Part shown: positions 63,178 through 64,000 of the stretch, in pieces
How positions within the stretch are numbered: the stretch's first letter is position 1
How the letters are laid out: each line of letters opens with the position of its first letter
Assembly: GCA_905331475.1 (NCBI GenBank)
Contig: CAJNYU010003184.1
Coordinates: forward strand, 1-64,000
DNA: 64,000 nucleotides
Source: Rotaria socialis
Lineage: Eukaryota; Rotifera; Eurotatoria; Philodinida; Philodinidae
Reading direction: 5' to 3'
Translations under genes and position numbers: made by a program
The notes under the pieces: generated by a model
Database searches by the model: none
What the model was told of the DNA's origin: nothing
Seen by the model: only the letters and a program-made list of their open reading frames with translations

Positions 63178-64000
63178 TTACGGCCATGAATGCATGCGTA
63201 CTCCAAGTTCACGTAATTTCGTGAATAAAACATACGTATCTTTCAATTGTCCTTGTCGAGTTACCCAATAACGATTCATTTCTTTTACATGAACATGATG
63301 CTCAAAAAAGACTTCATCTACTAGAGAATAAATCGATGAATCATTTAACAGTTGACTCATCAGAGGAATTTCAATTTCAGGAGTATCAATATCTAACTTG
63401 ATAACAACATGATCGTGTGGTTTAGCTATTTCTTTTAGCATAACCCAAGGACTAAACTTTCCAGTCGCTGCACAAGGAACATTAAGCAACGTATAGACAG
63501 GGAAAACATCGGCAGGTAACTGATTCCAAGCAGTTTTAGCATTTAATGCTGTGAACTCATAGGCAAGAATACGATCGAATTTGGTCCCAAAACGTCTATA
63601 ATGTTCATAAAACCATCGCCCAGAAGCAGCACCATTGGCACCAGTCCAACCATCGAAATATGCGCTTCCCAAATCAATAAAAATATTCTGTCCCTTGCTT
63701 GTATAGATATCCAATTCTGGATCTAACAAATTCAACTTCGATCTTTGATACATCCAAGGAAGTATATTCATATTGTGTTTATCTGGCTCAAGGCTGTTTT
63801 CGATACTGTTCTTAGAAGTGTTTGGCGATGAATGATTATAGAATGGAGCAGCGATTGATAATAAGAAAAATCGCTTCGACTGAATTTCTGCTCCTTCATA
63901 ACCAGTCACAGGTACTGAACTAATACGATCACATATCGTTAAAGGATCACGTAGTAATCCAATGAGTGGTTCAATTAATTGTGATACTTCTGCTCCTTGA
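63178..64000 (-). CDS. FkbM-methyltransferase-like protein (5' end outside window)
   Basis: Partial. The frame is open from the right edge (64000) to the stop at 63178, giving 274 codons; the start lies outside the window. It contains NIFIDLGSAYFDGWTG (a motif-I-like IDLG), FDRILAYEFTALN, HDHVVIKLDIDTPEIE and VDEVFFEHHVHVKEM near the C-terminus. The KLDID..E and FEHH motifs resemble a family of FkbM-like proteins that I know mainly from algae and oomycetes. The biochemical role is unknown. No intron interrupts the visible part. The segment before the domain (SSPNTSKNSIENSLEPDK) looks like a linker. Transfer from a non-animal source is possible but needs a search. Confidence 0.68.
   Translation of the reverse strand, partial: QGAEVSQLIEPLIGLLRDPLTICDRISSVPVTGYEGAEIQSKRFFLLSIAAPFYNHSSPNTSKNSIENSLEPDKHNMNILPWMYQRSKLNLLDPELDIYTSKGQNIFIDLGSAYFDGWTGANGAASGRWFYEHYRRFGTKFDRILAYEFTALNAKTAWNQLPADVFPVYTLLNVPCAATGKFSPWVMLKEIAKPHDHVVIKLDIDTPEIEIPLMSQLLNDSSIYSLVDEVFFEHHVHVKEMNRYWVTRQGQLKDTYVLFTKLRELGVRMHSWP

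Overview
The window is AT-rich nuclear DNA from an invertebrate animal. It is best explained as a bdelloid-rotifer-like genome, on this evidence: very short introns (mostly 50-70 bp, T-rich, GT-AG), closely spaced animal genes, metazoan-only families (Brat-type NHL protein, Cys-loop receptor, class A GPCR, claudin-like protein, SUEL/CUB membrane protein), and several genes with a non-metazoan look (bacterial-type PARG, minimal SET protein, FkbM-like protein). The species assignment is inference; no marker gene for it is present. I parsed about 90 introns by hand. All are GT-AG except one apparent AT-AC intron.

Layout. 52-4209: DNAJA3/Tid1 mitochondrial co-chaperone (+), SLC25A38 mitochondrial glycine carrier (+), and a convergent hypothetical gene (-). 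5948-7908: Brat-like NHL protein without RING or B-box. 9883-14494: a proline- and glutamine-rich disordered protein built from nine consecutive phase 1-1 exons. 14997-20259 (-): 2-oxoglutarate dehydrogenase E1 with a pair of 103-nt mutually exclusive exons. 21234-21967 and 25417-26132: two diverged UBE2D-type ubiquitin-conjugating enzymes. 26308-26397: an N plus poly-C assembly scar. 27163-28392: ELOVL6-type elongase. 28921-29960: minimal SET protein. 30475-32634: GABA/glycine-type Cys-loop receptor subunit. 32917-35238: methyltransferase-like protein. 36707-37808: unknown helical protein.

37809-43843 and 45097-48086 are gene-poor, repeat-bearing stretches. They hold two copies of a GC-rich inverted-repeat element, a 32-bp inverted repeat spanning one copy, a deleted piggyBac-type element between TTAA sites, and a palindrome of about 310 bp. 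A rhodopsin-like GPCR (43844-45096) sits between them. Then follow a bacterial-type PARG (48087-50404), a SUEL-lectin/CUB single-pass membrane protein (50570-53483, -), a 4.4-kb low-complexity spacer, TMEM50 (-), TSR2 (+), a claudin-like four-pass protein (+), another spacer, and a partial FkbM-like gene running off the right edge (-).

The genes do not form one pathway. Three are mitochondrial (DNAJA3, SLC25A38, OGDH), two concern ubiquitin conjugation, and four are surface receptors or membrane proteins. The strongest points for a second look are the AT-AC intron that restores an invariant tryptophan in UBE2D, the equal-length mutually exclusive OGDH exons, the all-symmetric exon train, and the clustered non-autonomous elements.
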